Below, in pieces: positions 1-5,249 of a stretch of 7,812 bases of DNA. The translations under genes were made by a program, and so were the position numbers. Source of the stretch: a bacterium (lineage in GTDB: Bacteria > Bacillota > Clostridia > Oscillospirales > Acutalibacteraceae); contig JAHKXX010000166.1 in NCBI GenBank assembly GCA_020627425.1, forward strand, positions 1 through 7,812. Reading direction: 5' to 3'. Position 1 is the stretch's first letter. The number at the start of each line of letters is the position of its first letter. The notes below the pieces were generated by a model that did no database searches, was not told where the DNA came from, and worked only from the letters and a program-made list of their open reading frames with translations.

Positions 1-44
1 AAAAAGAGCGCAGACAAAGACGCCGTCAGGCGGTCTTGTCTGCG
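1..44 (-). terminator. Intrinsic terminator of the VWA gene
   Basis: Bases 9-24 pair with 29-44 around a GTCA loop. There are about 15 base pairs with one bulged base on each side. Read on the minus strand, the hairpin is followed by CTCTTTTT (bases 8-1), which is the layout of a rho-independent terminator. It lies 54 nt beyond the stop codon of the VWA gene. On the plus strand the hairpin is followed by only TTTTGCTGT, so weaker termination of a plus-strand transcript is possible too. Confidence 0.85.
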
Positions 45-97
45 TTTTGCTGTCAGTTGTTTGTTTGAAAATATGTTTGAAAAACAGAGGAAAAGGA

Positions 98-1858
98 TCA
101 GTCGTTCACGGCATATTTGCGGATAATATCCAGATGGCTGAAACGCTCCGGGGTTTCGATGCCCTTTTCTTTCATAAGGGCAGACGCCATATCCAGCAGC
201 CGGTTCTTTGTCATATCGCCCTTGTAGGCGGATTTTTTGACCATCAATCCGAAAGAAGCCAGTAAAGCAGCGGCAGGCATATTGCAGTTCTTTGCCTGCT
301 GCAGCTCCTGCAGGGTAACGGATTTTGTCATGACCAGATTCTCTCCTTCGGGAGATTTGTAATGCACTTCAACAAAAGCGATTTCGTCCTGATTGTCGCC
401 TGCCGACACATTGACAAAATGCCCCTTATACTTTTGCTCCGCCTTGCCGCGTTTCAGCTCGATCAGAGCAGCGACGTTATGCTCCGACCCCATGCCGTCC
501 ACGGCTTTTTCGGTATTATGAAATTCCTGCTGCGTCAGTTTTCTGTCGTCATAGCCCAGCAGACGGTACTCACTGACCAGAGCGGGGTTCAGTTCTACGG
601 AAATCTTGACGTCCTTTGCCACGGTGACTAAATTAGATACCAGCTTTGTCCAGAGCTCGTCTAAAATATCGGCAGGATTCGCCACGAAGGTATAGTTGCC
701 GTTGCCGTTGCGGGCAAGGGTTTCCATCTTGTTATCCTTAAAGTTGTTTTGTCCGTAGCCTACAATGGAAAGATAGATGCCGGTTTTGCGTTTGTCATAA
801 ATCAATTCTTCAAGACCGCCTTCACTGGTAACGCCGAAATTAAAGTCGCCGTCCGTGAAGATAAAGATCCGGTTGTTGGCGTTTTCGTCGAAGGTTTCCT
901 GCAGATAGCGATAGGCATTTTCCAGACCTTCGCTGCCGTAGGTACAGCCGCCGGTGCCTTCAATATCCATCACAGCGTTCACTAACTTATCCATATTGCC
1001 GCAGTCAAGCTGTTTGGCAACGGTAGTTGTTTTATCGCTGTAAGAGATAATGGAAAGGGTATCGCCCTCTTTCAGCTTGCTGATGATAGCGGCGATGGAC
1101 ATCTGCGTCAGGATCCATTCGTCTTCCATGCTGCCGGATACGTCAACCAGCAACACCAGATTCTGCCGGCAGTCCTTGTCTGCCTTTTTGCCCTTAAAGC
1201 CCAGAAACAGCAGTTCATGGTCTTCGTTCCAGGGGCATTTGCCGCTTTCTGCCGTAATGCCGAAAAGCTGACCATCGTCCGGTTTTGGAAGATCATATTC
1301 ATAAGAATTGATAATCTCTTCCATCCGGACAAAGGAAGGATCCAGCAAGCTGTGATTATGGATTCTGTTTCGCAGATAATTCCACGATGCCGTATTGACG
1401 TTGGCAGAGAAGATGACCTGTGCATTATCCAGCGGTGAGTGACTCTCGTTTTCGGGGACGTTGTGTGTTTCGGCGGTATTCAGCGGCTGAGGCGGTTCGG
1501 TGGGAACGGGTTCTGCCATTTCTACCGGCGCAGGTAAACCGTCCTCTACTTCTTCTGCCACCGGCGCAGAACGCATCGCCATACGCATTGCGCCCGGCAT
1601 ACCGGAAGCCATCGGCATACCGGAGGACATAGCGCTGCGGCCTGAAAAAAAGTTTCCGTCGTCCATGTCTGATCTTCTGTAAAATGTCCAGTTATTGGAA
1701 TAGGTGAGGCTTTTTTCGACCCGGATATCAGCGGAAAAGCATTTTTTGCAAAGCTTTTGCACCTGATTTTTCCGGAAGCCGAGTTTTTCATAGAATTGCT
1801 TCATTTCATCGAACTGCTGCTGAGAAAGCGTATAGTACTGTTTGCGGTTGAAAAACAT
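98..1858 (-). CDS. YfbK-like von Willebrand factor A domain protein (DUF3520-type C-terminus)
   Basis: This is a complete 586-residue protein. Residues 1-60 are basic and unrecognised. About 72-130 is a low-complexity linker, first Met/Ala/Gly/Ser-rich, then Pro/Glu-rich. About 148-220 matches the conserved segment before the VWA domain in YfbK proteins (NTASWNYLRNRI, MEEIINSYEYD, CPWN). The VWA domain spans about 231-410 and has an intact metal-ion-dependent adhesion site: DVSGS (D239, S241, S243), T306 and FTDGD (D336). After it come AKDVKISVELNPA and YRLLGYDDR, then the C-terminal region typical of YfbK/DUF3520 proteins, ending in a helical FGLMVKKSAYKG segment. VWA domains with this site usually bind protein partners through a metal ion; the partner is not evident. 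Family members are often exported or lipid-anchored, but no signal peptide, lipobox or membrane span is visible here, so a cytoplasmic location is inferred. The ATG at 1858 follows a GGAGGG ribosome site. The gene stands alone with its own promoter and terminator. Confidence 0.9.
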   Translation of the reverse strand: MFFNRKQYYTLSQQQFDEMKQFYEKLGFRKNQVQKLCKKCFSADIRVEKSLTYSNNWTFYRRSDMDDGNFFSGRSAMSSGMPMASGMPGAMRMAMRSAPVAEEVEDGLPAPVEMAEPVPTEPPQPLNTAETHNVPENESHSPLDNAQVIFSANVNTASWNYLRNRIHNHSLLDPSFVRMEEIINSYEYDLPKPDDGQLFGITAESGKCPWNEDHELLFLGFKGKKADKDCRQNLVLLVDVSGSMEDEWILTQMSIAAIISKLKEGDTLSIISYSDKTTTVAKQLDCGNMDKLVNAVMDIEGTGGCTYGSEGLENAYRYLQETFDENANNRIFIFTDGDFNFGVTSEGGLEELIYDKRKTGIYLSIVGYGQNNFKDNKMETLARNGNGNYTFVANPADILDELWTKLVSNLVTVAKDVKISVELNPALVSEYRLLGYDDRKLTQQEFHNTEKAVDGMGSEHNVAALIELKRGKAEQKYKGHFVNVSAGDNQDEIAFVEVHYKSPEGENLVMTKSVTLQELQQAKNCNMPAAALLASFGLMVKKSAYKGDMTKNRLLDMASALMKEKGIETPERFSHLDIIRKYAVND

Positions 1859-1890
1859 AAAAATCCCTCCGTACTAATGTATTTACGCTG

Positions 1891-1919
1891 ATATTATCAT
1901 ATTTCTTCGAAAAAGTAAA
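1891..1919 (-). promoter_or_regulatory. Sigma-A-type promoter of the VWA gene
   Basis: Read on the minus strand there is a -35 of TTTACT (1914-1919, 4 of 6 to consensus), a 17-bp spacer, and a -10 of TAATAT (1891-1896). The -10 is preceded by TG one base away, giving an extended -10. Transcription would start near 1884, leaving a short leader of about 25 nt that contains the GGAGGG ribosome site. The call rests on the motif match alone. Confidence 0.65.
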
Positions 1920-2092
1920 TGGTATTATCGCATAAAACCGGATTTTTTTGTGTAAAACAACAGAAAACAGCATAACGCCCCCCCTTACCCCTTGTCCCGT
2001 TTTCGCTTACCGTTGCGGAGTGCCTCCACTGTCGCTTTCGTTTTTGAAGCATATTAAGCGACGATGCAAAGATCGTTACCGGAACATATTCG
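1920..2092. other. Intergenic segment without a gene; possible dispersed element
   Basis: No credible gene is seen. The segment contains a C-rich tract (about 1978-1996 on the plus strand) and a short GGAG/CTCC inverted repeat near 2017-2027. It also has an ACGAT/ATCGT hairpin (2061-2065 with 2072-2076) and ACCGGA/TCCGGT (2078-2083 with 2093-2098) at the junction with the tandem repeat. Its G-rich minus strand and the way it abuts the repeat suggest it belongs to the same kind of repeated, non-coding DNA. That is inference, since only one copy is in the window. Confidence 0.35.
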
Positions 2093-2300
2093 TCCGGTGC
2101 GGTCACGCACATAGCAGGCACGGTGAAGTGATTGTGTAAACTGAATCTGCGATTTCAAAGGAAACAGCCACAAGCAAGCCGTCAGGCTTGTGACGGCGGA
2201 ATGCGAAAAAGGCAGCGACGGTGTAGCACCTGATTGCAGCGGAATAGAAGTTGTGAATTTGTATGAAGTGAGTGAGCGTCAGCGAACGAGAGCGGAATCG
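2093..2300. repeat. Tandem repeat, unit 1 (about 208 bp)
   Basis: This is the first copy of a direct repeat. Blocks shared with the second copy include GTGCGGTCACGCA (2097), TAGCAGGCACGGTGAAGTGA, ATGCGAAAAAGGCAGCGAC and a GAATAGAAGTTGTGAATTTG block. They also share a segment near 2280 rich in GCGAACGAGAGCGG. A hairpin sits at 2175-2180/2185-2190 (CAAGCC-GTCA-GGCTTG). The sequence after GGCAGCGAC differs from unit 2, and the terminator-like hairpin there is reduced to a 4-bp GGTG/CACC stem. The minus-strand reading frame stays open, but nothing else suggests it is translated. The family was not recognised with certainty. Confidence 0.85.
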
Positions 2301-2519
2301 TCCAGTGCGGTCACGCATATATAGCAGGCACGGTGAAGTGAATGCGTGAACTGAATGTGCATTTTCAGATAAAAGCAGCCCTAAGCAGCCCTTCGGGCTG
2401 CGACGGCGAAATGCGAAAAAGGCAGCGACTAATCGTCGCTGCCCGTGCCGGACGCCTGCGGAATAGAAGTTGTGAATTTGTATGAAGTAAGTGAGCGACA
2501 GCGAACGAGAGCGGAATCG
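2301..2519. repeat. Tandem repeat, unit 2 (about 219 bp)
   Basis: This is the second copy, starting TCCAGTGCGGTCACGCA. Against unit 1 it has a 2-nt insertion near 2318 and about 9 extra bases in the second half, where a stronger terminator-like hairpin occurs. A hairpin with a 7-bp stem, GCAGCCC-TTC-GGGCTGC (2385-2401), occupies the same place as the unit 1 hairpin but with different paired bases. The diverged arms that still pair suggest the structure has been kept. Confidence 0.85.
2416..2443 (-). terminator. Intrinsic terminator within repeat unit 2, likely ending the accessory operon
   Basis: GGCAGCGAC (2421-2429) pairs perfectly with GTCGCTGCC (2435-2443) around a 5-base loop. On the minus strand the 9-bp GC-rich stem is followed directly by TTTTT (2420-2416). 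It lies about 160 nt past the stop of the gene ending at 2600 and is the first good terminator met by transcripts of the accessory operon. Confidence 0.8.
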
Positions 2520-2541
2520 TCCAGTGCGGTCACGCACCCGG
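2520..2541. repeat. Tandem repeat, truncated unit 3
   Basis: CCAGTGCGGTCACGCAC repeats the opening of unit 2, then the sequence diverges at about 2538. The repeat array therefore ends here, some 60 bp from the stop codon of the last gene of the accessory operon. An imperfect CCCGG/CCGGG inverted repeat (2537-2541 with 2552-2556) marks the junction. Confidence 0.7.
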
Positions 2542-2599
2542 CAGGCGAGACCCGGGGGACATCGGTGATTGGTTATACCACTTCCTTCCTGGTAATATG

Positions 2600-2893
2600 T
2601 CAGCCGTCAACCCAAGTCATTTCCTGTTCAACTTCGTAGAAATCTTTACCATTCCAATACTTATCAGATATAAGATGTTCAAGGCAATCTGCTGAATCAG
2701 CACTCTCGTAATAGTAAAACTCTCTCTCAAAGTGATGAATGTCTTCACCGAACTGATCTATTCTCGTATAATAGACGTTTTTATCACTATCATACCTGAT
2801 ACCATAGAAATAATAAAGGTGACCGTCATACCGCACCATTTCGTCCTGAATGGTGAGATTGTTTACAAATTCTTTTACTGATCCGGCTTCCAT
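2600..2893 (-). CDS. Small acidic hypothetical protein, paralogue of its upstream neighbour (last gene of operon)
   Basis: The product is 97 residues, with no recognised domain, signal peptide or membrane span. It is rich in Tyr, Asp and Glu, with an aromatic run FYYYES near residue 60. It aligns along its length with the upstream 92-residue product. Shared features are a (S/T)xxEF start, an EM pair near residue 18, a central Tyr-rich beta-like part, a Cys-Leu/Val-Glu segment, and the ending (F/I)YE(V/A)E(Q/D)E(M/I)...G. The ATG at 2893 follows a consensus GGAGGTG ribosome site at 2902-2908 and begins 27 nt after the upstream stop, so it is very likely co-transcribed. The function is unknown. 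A tandem pair of small acidic paralogues at an operon's end would suit immunity, antitoxin or adaptor proteins, but nothing seen proves that. Confidence 0.85.
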   Translation of the reverse strand: MEAGSVKEFVNNLTIQDEMVRYDGHLYYFYGIRYDSDKNVYYTRIDQFGEDIHHFEREFYYYESADSADCLEHLISDKYWNGKDFYEVEQEMTWVDG

Positions 2894-2920
2894 CTTGTAA
2901 CACCTCCAAAGTATTTCTTT

Positions 2921-3199
2921 TTAGCCGTACTGGACATTTATCTCGTCCTCCGCTTCATAAATCGTTCTGTTATCAAACAGCATTGAATTCTCAAACTGCT
3001 CTACGCAATTCTCACGAAGTTTGTCTGAACATTTAAACACAAGGCTGTTCGTCGTTATATTCCAAAGTTCCAAAGTATATATACCGCCGGAAGGACTAAT
3101 ATAGCCCGAAATCATGTAACGGTTGCTGTGATAGATAAATTCCATTTCAGGATTGTTATACAGTTCTGTAATAAACTCACTTATAGTTCTGCCTGTCAT
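2921..3199 (-). CDS. Small acidic hypothetical protein, paralogue of the downstream gene
   Basis: The product is 92 residues, with no recognised domain, signal peptide or membrane span. The likely order is a short N-terminal helix (TISEFITEL), several beta strands through residue 58, then a helix (ENCVEQFENSM) and the acidic ending IYEAEDEINVQYG, which matches the downstream paralogue. Its start codon overlaps the stop codon of the MGGRG gene in an ATGA arrangement. An AGGAGG ribosome site lies 8 nt upstream (3207-3212), so translation is probably coupled to the upstream gene. Tight coupling and duplication suggest this protein works with, or against, the MGGRG product; that is inference. Confidence 0.85.
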   Translation of the reverse strand: MTGRTISEFITELYNNPEMEFIYHSNRYMISGYISPSGGIYTLELWNITTNSLVFKCSDKLRENCVEQFENSMLFDNRTIYEAEDEINVQYG

Positions 3200-3627
3200 T
3201 TGTTTCGCCTCCTGTAATAATCAAGATAGTCATTGATTCGTGACTCTGAAACACCTTTGAAATACTTCCTGTACTTCTGTATCTCCTCCGGTGTCATTAG
3301 CCTGCCCTTCTGACGATGTTCAATGCCCGGTTGTGAGTATTCGTGAATATGAAATACATTTTTACCATTCTCAGAAAGACCGCTTTCAAAATGATAACCT
3401 ATTTCAAGAGTAGGAAGATGTCCCTCATTAAACTCTCTATACTGCCTGAACACTCCGTTTTCCTTGTCAAGCACTATGTATGCTCTTGAAGAATGTGCTT
3501 CAGCCGGCATACTATGACTTGCTTTATCATTGACAGGTTCTAATACTTTTACACCTTCAATTTCACCAACAGTGCTATAAACATATTTTTTCTGTTTACC
3601 TTCTGTATATGCACCTCTGCCGCCCAT
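3196..3627 (-). CDS. Hypothetical protein of the 'MGGRG' type, histidine-containing C-terminal half
   Basis: The product is 143 residues. The N-terminus MGGRGAYTEG resembles the MGGRGAS-type start seen on many phage and mobile-element proteins of Firmicutes. No signal peptide or membrane span is seen. A compact domain follows from about residue 35, with conserved-looking LPTLEIGYHF (71-80), VFHIHEY (91-97), H104, the segment LMTPEEIQKYRKYF (110-123), and a basic end (YYRRRNK). The histidines H79, H93, H95 and H104 could form a metal or catalytic site, but no named family could be assigned. The frame stays open up to 3789. I chose the ATG at 3627 because it lies 1 nt past the DUF4417 stop, has AAAGGTGG about 10 nt upstream, and matches the MGGRG start. 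Upstream residues would overlap the DUF4417 gene out of frame. Its stop overlaps the next start by 4 nt. Confidence 0.82.
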   Translation of the reverse strand: MGGRGAYTEGKQKKYVYSTVGEIEGVKVLEPVNDKASHSMPAEAHSSRAYIVLDKENGVFRQYREFNEGHLPTLEIGYHFESGLSENGKNVFHIHEYSQPGIEHRQKGRLMTPEEIQKYRKYFKGVSESRINDYLDYYRRRNK

Positions 3628-3628
3628 A

Positions 3629-4252
3629 TCAGCGCACCACCTTTCTTGAATTAAGGTAGTCAACAGCGATGATATTTCCTTGCATTTCTGTGAAAGGCTC
3701 ACCAAAACAAATAACAGCACTTGGCTCAACTCTCTCCAACATGGCGTGATAGCCGCGCAAAAAGCCGATTTTTGTGTGCTTGCAGCCAATCATACCAACG
3801 GCTACAACACAACCCTTTTCAACTCCGTCATTGCAGAAAGAGTAACTTCTGCTGTCGCTCCATGTCATGGTGGGTACTACTTTCAGTCCCATACTCTGCC
3901 AATATGCTCCTACCCAATGACTGTGAGCAACGCTCTCAAGCTGTCTCCAGTAATTCATATCGGAATATGTCAAATAGTCGGGGGTAAGCAGAAAAGCATA
4001 CTGCGAGAGCTTCTCGATACTTCTCTCAGGATTATTGTAAATGCCTGTAAAGCGATAATCGTCAATAAAGAAGTGAACGCCGCAAGCAGTGTTCTCAGGT
4101 CTGTCGTTCTGTCTTGTGTCTGAATATGCGATAAGGCGCACATTATCAAGAGGAATATCCTGCTTTTTTACGATAGGAATATCCCACTTGCCGGTTACAT
4201 CAAAACCATTCCTCATAAAGAGATGGTTTTCCCTCATGTCTAAAGAAGTCAT
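3629..4252 (-). CDS. DUF4417 domain-containing protein
   Basis: The product is 207 residues. The pattern is that of DUF4417, a family of unknown function common in Firmicute phages and integrated elements. Recognisable parts are the IPIVKK/IPLDNVRLIAYSD region (25-45), VHFFIDDYRF (59-68), LLTPDYLTYSDM (88-99), HWVGAYWQSMGLKVVPTMTWSD (around 112-133), and a GCVVAVGMIGCKH strand (147-159). A Gly-Tyr-His and an ICFG segment follow near 167-184. The length suits a complete single-domain member. The ATG at 4252 is preferred over an internal Met (residue 6) because AAAGGAAAG lies 6-7 nt upstream. It is the first gene of a four-gene operon. No reaction can be assigned; the family fold is thought to be shared across phage proteins, and a role in a phage or anti-phage context is only inferred. 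Confidence 0.88.
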   Translation of the reverse strand: MTSLDMRENHLFMRNGFDVTGKWDIPIVKKQDIPLDNVRLIAYSDTRQNDRPENTACGVHFFIDDYRFTGIYNNPERSIEKLSQYAFLLTPDYLTYSDMNYWRQLESVAHSHWVGAYWQSMGLKVVPTMTWSDSRSYSFCNDGVEKGCVVAVGMIGCKHTKIGFLRGYHAMLERVEPSAVICFGEPFTEMQGNIIAVDYLNSRKVVR

Positions 4253-4266
4253 ATTCTTTCCTTTCT

Positions 4267-4280
4267 GGGCAATATTACCC
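4267..4280. promoter_or_regulatory. Near-perfect 14-bp palindrome upstream of the DUF4417 gene
   Basis: GGGCAATATTACCC is palindromic except for one base pair and lies 15-28 bp before the start codon, next to the ribosome site. It could be an operator or a small leader hairpin. No convincing -35/-10 pair was found for a dedicated minus-strand promoter of this operon. A weak candidate combines TTGTCA (4313-4318) with an A+T-rich stretch near 4290. Confidence 0.3.
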
Positions 4281-4311
4281 TGTCAATTTTAAAATTTGTA
4301 CACATTGCGAA

Positions 4312-4340
4312 TTGACAAAGAAGGAAAGCTATGTTACCAT
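4312..4340 (+). promoter_or_regulatory. Plus-strand promoter with extended -10, facing into the regulator gene
   Basis: There is a consensus -35 TTGACA (4312-4317), a 17-bp spacer, and a -10 TACCAT (4335-4340, 4 of 6). The -10 is preceded by TGT, which supplies the extended -10 TGn motif. It points against every gene of the cassette. The -10 overlaps an operator-like palindrome at 4328-4343, so repression by a protein bound there is plausible. Confidence 0.6.
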
Positions 4341-4379
4341 AACAATTGCAGTATGAGTTATGTACTAACATAACTTTCC
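4323..4379. repeat. Long inverted repeat with two operator-like palindromes
   Basis: A 14-base arm (4323-4336) pairs with 4366-4379 with one mismatch. Inside it CATAAC (4338-4343) pairs with GTTATG (4357-4362), giving 19 paired bases around a 13-base loop. The region can also be read as two separate operator-like sites: GCTATG-TTAC-CATAAC (4328-4343) and GTTATGTACTAACATAAC (4357-4374). Their centres are 30 bp apart, close to three helical turns. On the minus strand the long hairpin is followed by TTCTTT, so it might also attenuate transcripts coming from the regulator gene. Confidence 0.65.
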
Positions 4380-4430
4380 TAAACGCATTGATTTACTGTT
4401 ACCAGCAGTTTTTCGGTGCGTTTTTTCTTT
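4347..4430 (+). ncRNA. Putative small RNA of about 80 nt, convergent with the regulator gene
   Basis: This is inferred from the plus-strand promoter ending at 4340 and the plus-strand intrinsic terminator at 4381-4430. The predicted transcript would begin near 4347 and fold into a 5' hairpin with 7-bp arms (GTTATGT at 4357-4363 with ACATAAC at 4368-4374), followed by the terminator hairpin. It contains no ORF with a ribosome site. It lies in the gap between the regulator stop and the DUF4417 start. It would be antisense to any read-through transcript joining them, including the five-codon leader ORF if termination is leaky. No known RNA family was recognised. Confidence 0.4.
4381..4430 (+). 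terminator. Plus-strand intrinsic terminator
   Basis: Bases 4381-4391 pair with 4413-4423 (11 pairs, two of them G-T). A further ACTG/CAGT pairing (4395-4398 with 4406-4409) lies inside. The 3' side runs into TTTTTTCTTT at 4421-4430. On the minus strand the hairpin is followed by purines, so it is directional and would end plus-strand transcripts only. No protein gene on the plus strand feeds it, which is the main reason to suspect a small RNA. Confidence 0.6.
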
Positions 4431-4431
4431 G

Positions 4432-4449
4432 TCAAAATAAACAGTTCAT
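4432..4449 (-). CDS. Possible five-codon leader ORF (MNCLF) with a very strong ribosome site
   Basis: On the minus strand AAAGGAGGAG (4456-4465) sits 6 nt before an ATG at 4449 that opens only five codons (Met-Asn-Cys-Leu-Phe) before TGA. It begins 29 nt after the regulator stop and lies about 180 nt before the DUF4417 start. This ribosome site is better than those of the real genes around it. It could be a regulatory leader peptide or the stub of a gene whose body was replaced by the inverted-repeat segment that starts here. Chance cannot be excluded. Confidence 0.35.
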   Translation of the reverse strand: MNCLF

Positions 4450-4478
4450 CGGAATCTCCTCCTTTTCATAGCCATTAG

Positions 4479-5204
4479 TTACAGTTTTGATAAATAATCA
4501 TTGTATTCTTCAATGCTGATTCGTTGTTTTTCTTCACCATCGGCAGTCAGCATTTTGACGATCATAGAATCCAACTGATTTCTTGTATTATACAGTGATT
4601 TCATATATTCTTTTTTGAATTCCGGCAGCAGAACGGATAATCTATAATTCATAGAATCAATGTCATGTTTCCAGCCGTTTATCAAGGAAAAAGCTTTTAT
4701 TACAGAATCTTTCTTATTATCGAAATTTACAACTATTTGTTTGAATTCACTGATATATTTATCAGACAAAACTTGTTCCTCATCTATTATTTCGGCAATA
4801 ATAAAAGGTAAGTTATGACTTAATATACTGTCTATGATGGATTGCAAGCTTTCAAGCTGATCATCGTATTTCATAACTGTTTGAACTCCATTGTATATCC
4901 ATGGAGTTAACAGTTGCTTTACTGCTTCATCACTAAGATTTAACTGCACCGCAAGGTTTTGAAGATCAGGTTCTAATGTTTTCGATCTCGTCCTGCCCAA
5001 TATAAAATCTGTACTGACATTATAGTAATCAGCCATTTTTGCAGCGTTTGAAGCAGAGCATTCTATCGTTCCCCTGATATACTTCATAAACGTAGGGTAT
5101 GGAATACCCATTGCCTCTGCTTGCTTAGGGATTGTAAGTGTAGGATCGTTTTTATTTTTTTCTTCAGCTAATGAAGTTAAGTTCTCAGAAATAATGTTCT
5201 TCAC
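4479..5204 (-). CDS. XRE-family helix-turn-helix regulator with a long uncharacterised C-terminal region
   Basis: The product is 241 residues. An N-terminal HTH domain of Cro/CI (XRE) type spans about residues 5-70. It shows IPKQAEAMGIPYPTFMKYIRG (helix 2, turn, recognition helix), SNAAKMADYYNVSTDFILGRT and a LxLSDEAVK segment near 89-96. The remaining 145 or so residues are mostly helical, with no recognised ligand domain, signal peptide or membrane span. They could sense a ligand or mediate dimerisation. Start choice: GTG at 5204, because it is 9 nt past an AAAGGAGAG ribosome site (5212-5220) and no ATG fits. A good promoter lies directly upstream with a half-matching operator over its -10, so autorepression is likely. 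The gene precedes, in the same orientation, the DUF4417 operon and is its probable regulator. It is A+T-rich compared with the flanking VWA and peptidase genes. Confidence 0.88.
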   Translation of the reverse strand: MKNIISENLTSLAEEKNKNDPTLTIPKQAEAMGIPYPTFMKYIRGTIECSASNAAKMADYYNVSTDFILGRTRSKTLEPDLQNLAVQLNLSDEAVKQLLTPWIYNGVQTVMKYDDQLESLQSIIDSILSHNLPFIIAEIIDEEQVLSDKYISEFKQIVVNFDNKKDSVIKAFSLINGWKHDIDSMNYRLSVLLPEFKKEYMKSLYNTRNQLDSMIVKMLTADGEEKQRISIEEYNDYLSKL

Positions 5205-5249
5205 AGAAATTCTCTCCTTTAAGATAGATTTTCTATTTCAATATATTAT

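Noticed and set aside
1897..2121. 74-codon minus-strand frame
   Set aside because: No ribosome site, low-complexity basic product, and it overlaps the VWA promoter at one end and the repeat at the other.
2103..2537. 144-codon minus-strand frame with an internally duplicated, Arg/Phe-rich product
   Set aside because: It lies wholly within the tandem repeat, has no ribosome site, and its duplication merely mirrors the DNA repeat. The terminator at 2416-2443 is inside it.
2093..2541. CRISPR array
   Set aside because: The repeat unit is over 200 bp with divergent interiors, not short identical repeats with uniform spacers, and no cas gene is present.
2445..2639. 64-codon plus-strand frame
   Set aside because: It starts in the repeat and runs antisense into the 3' end of a well-supported minus-strand gene; no ribosome site.
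3628..3789. N-terminal extension of the MGGRG gene (frame open to 3789)
   Set aside because: It would overlap the DUF4417 coding sequence by about 160 nt. The ATG at 3627 has its own ribosome site and gives the MGGRG start.
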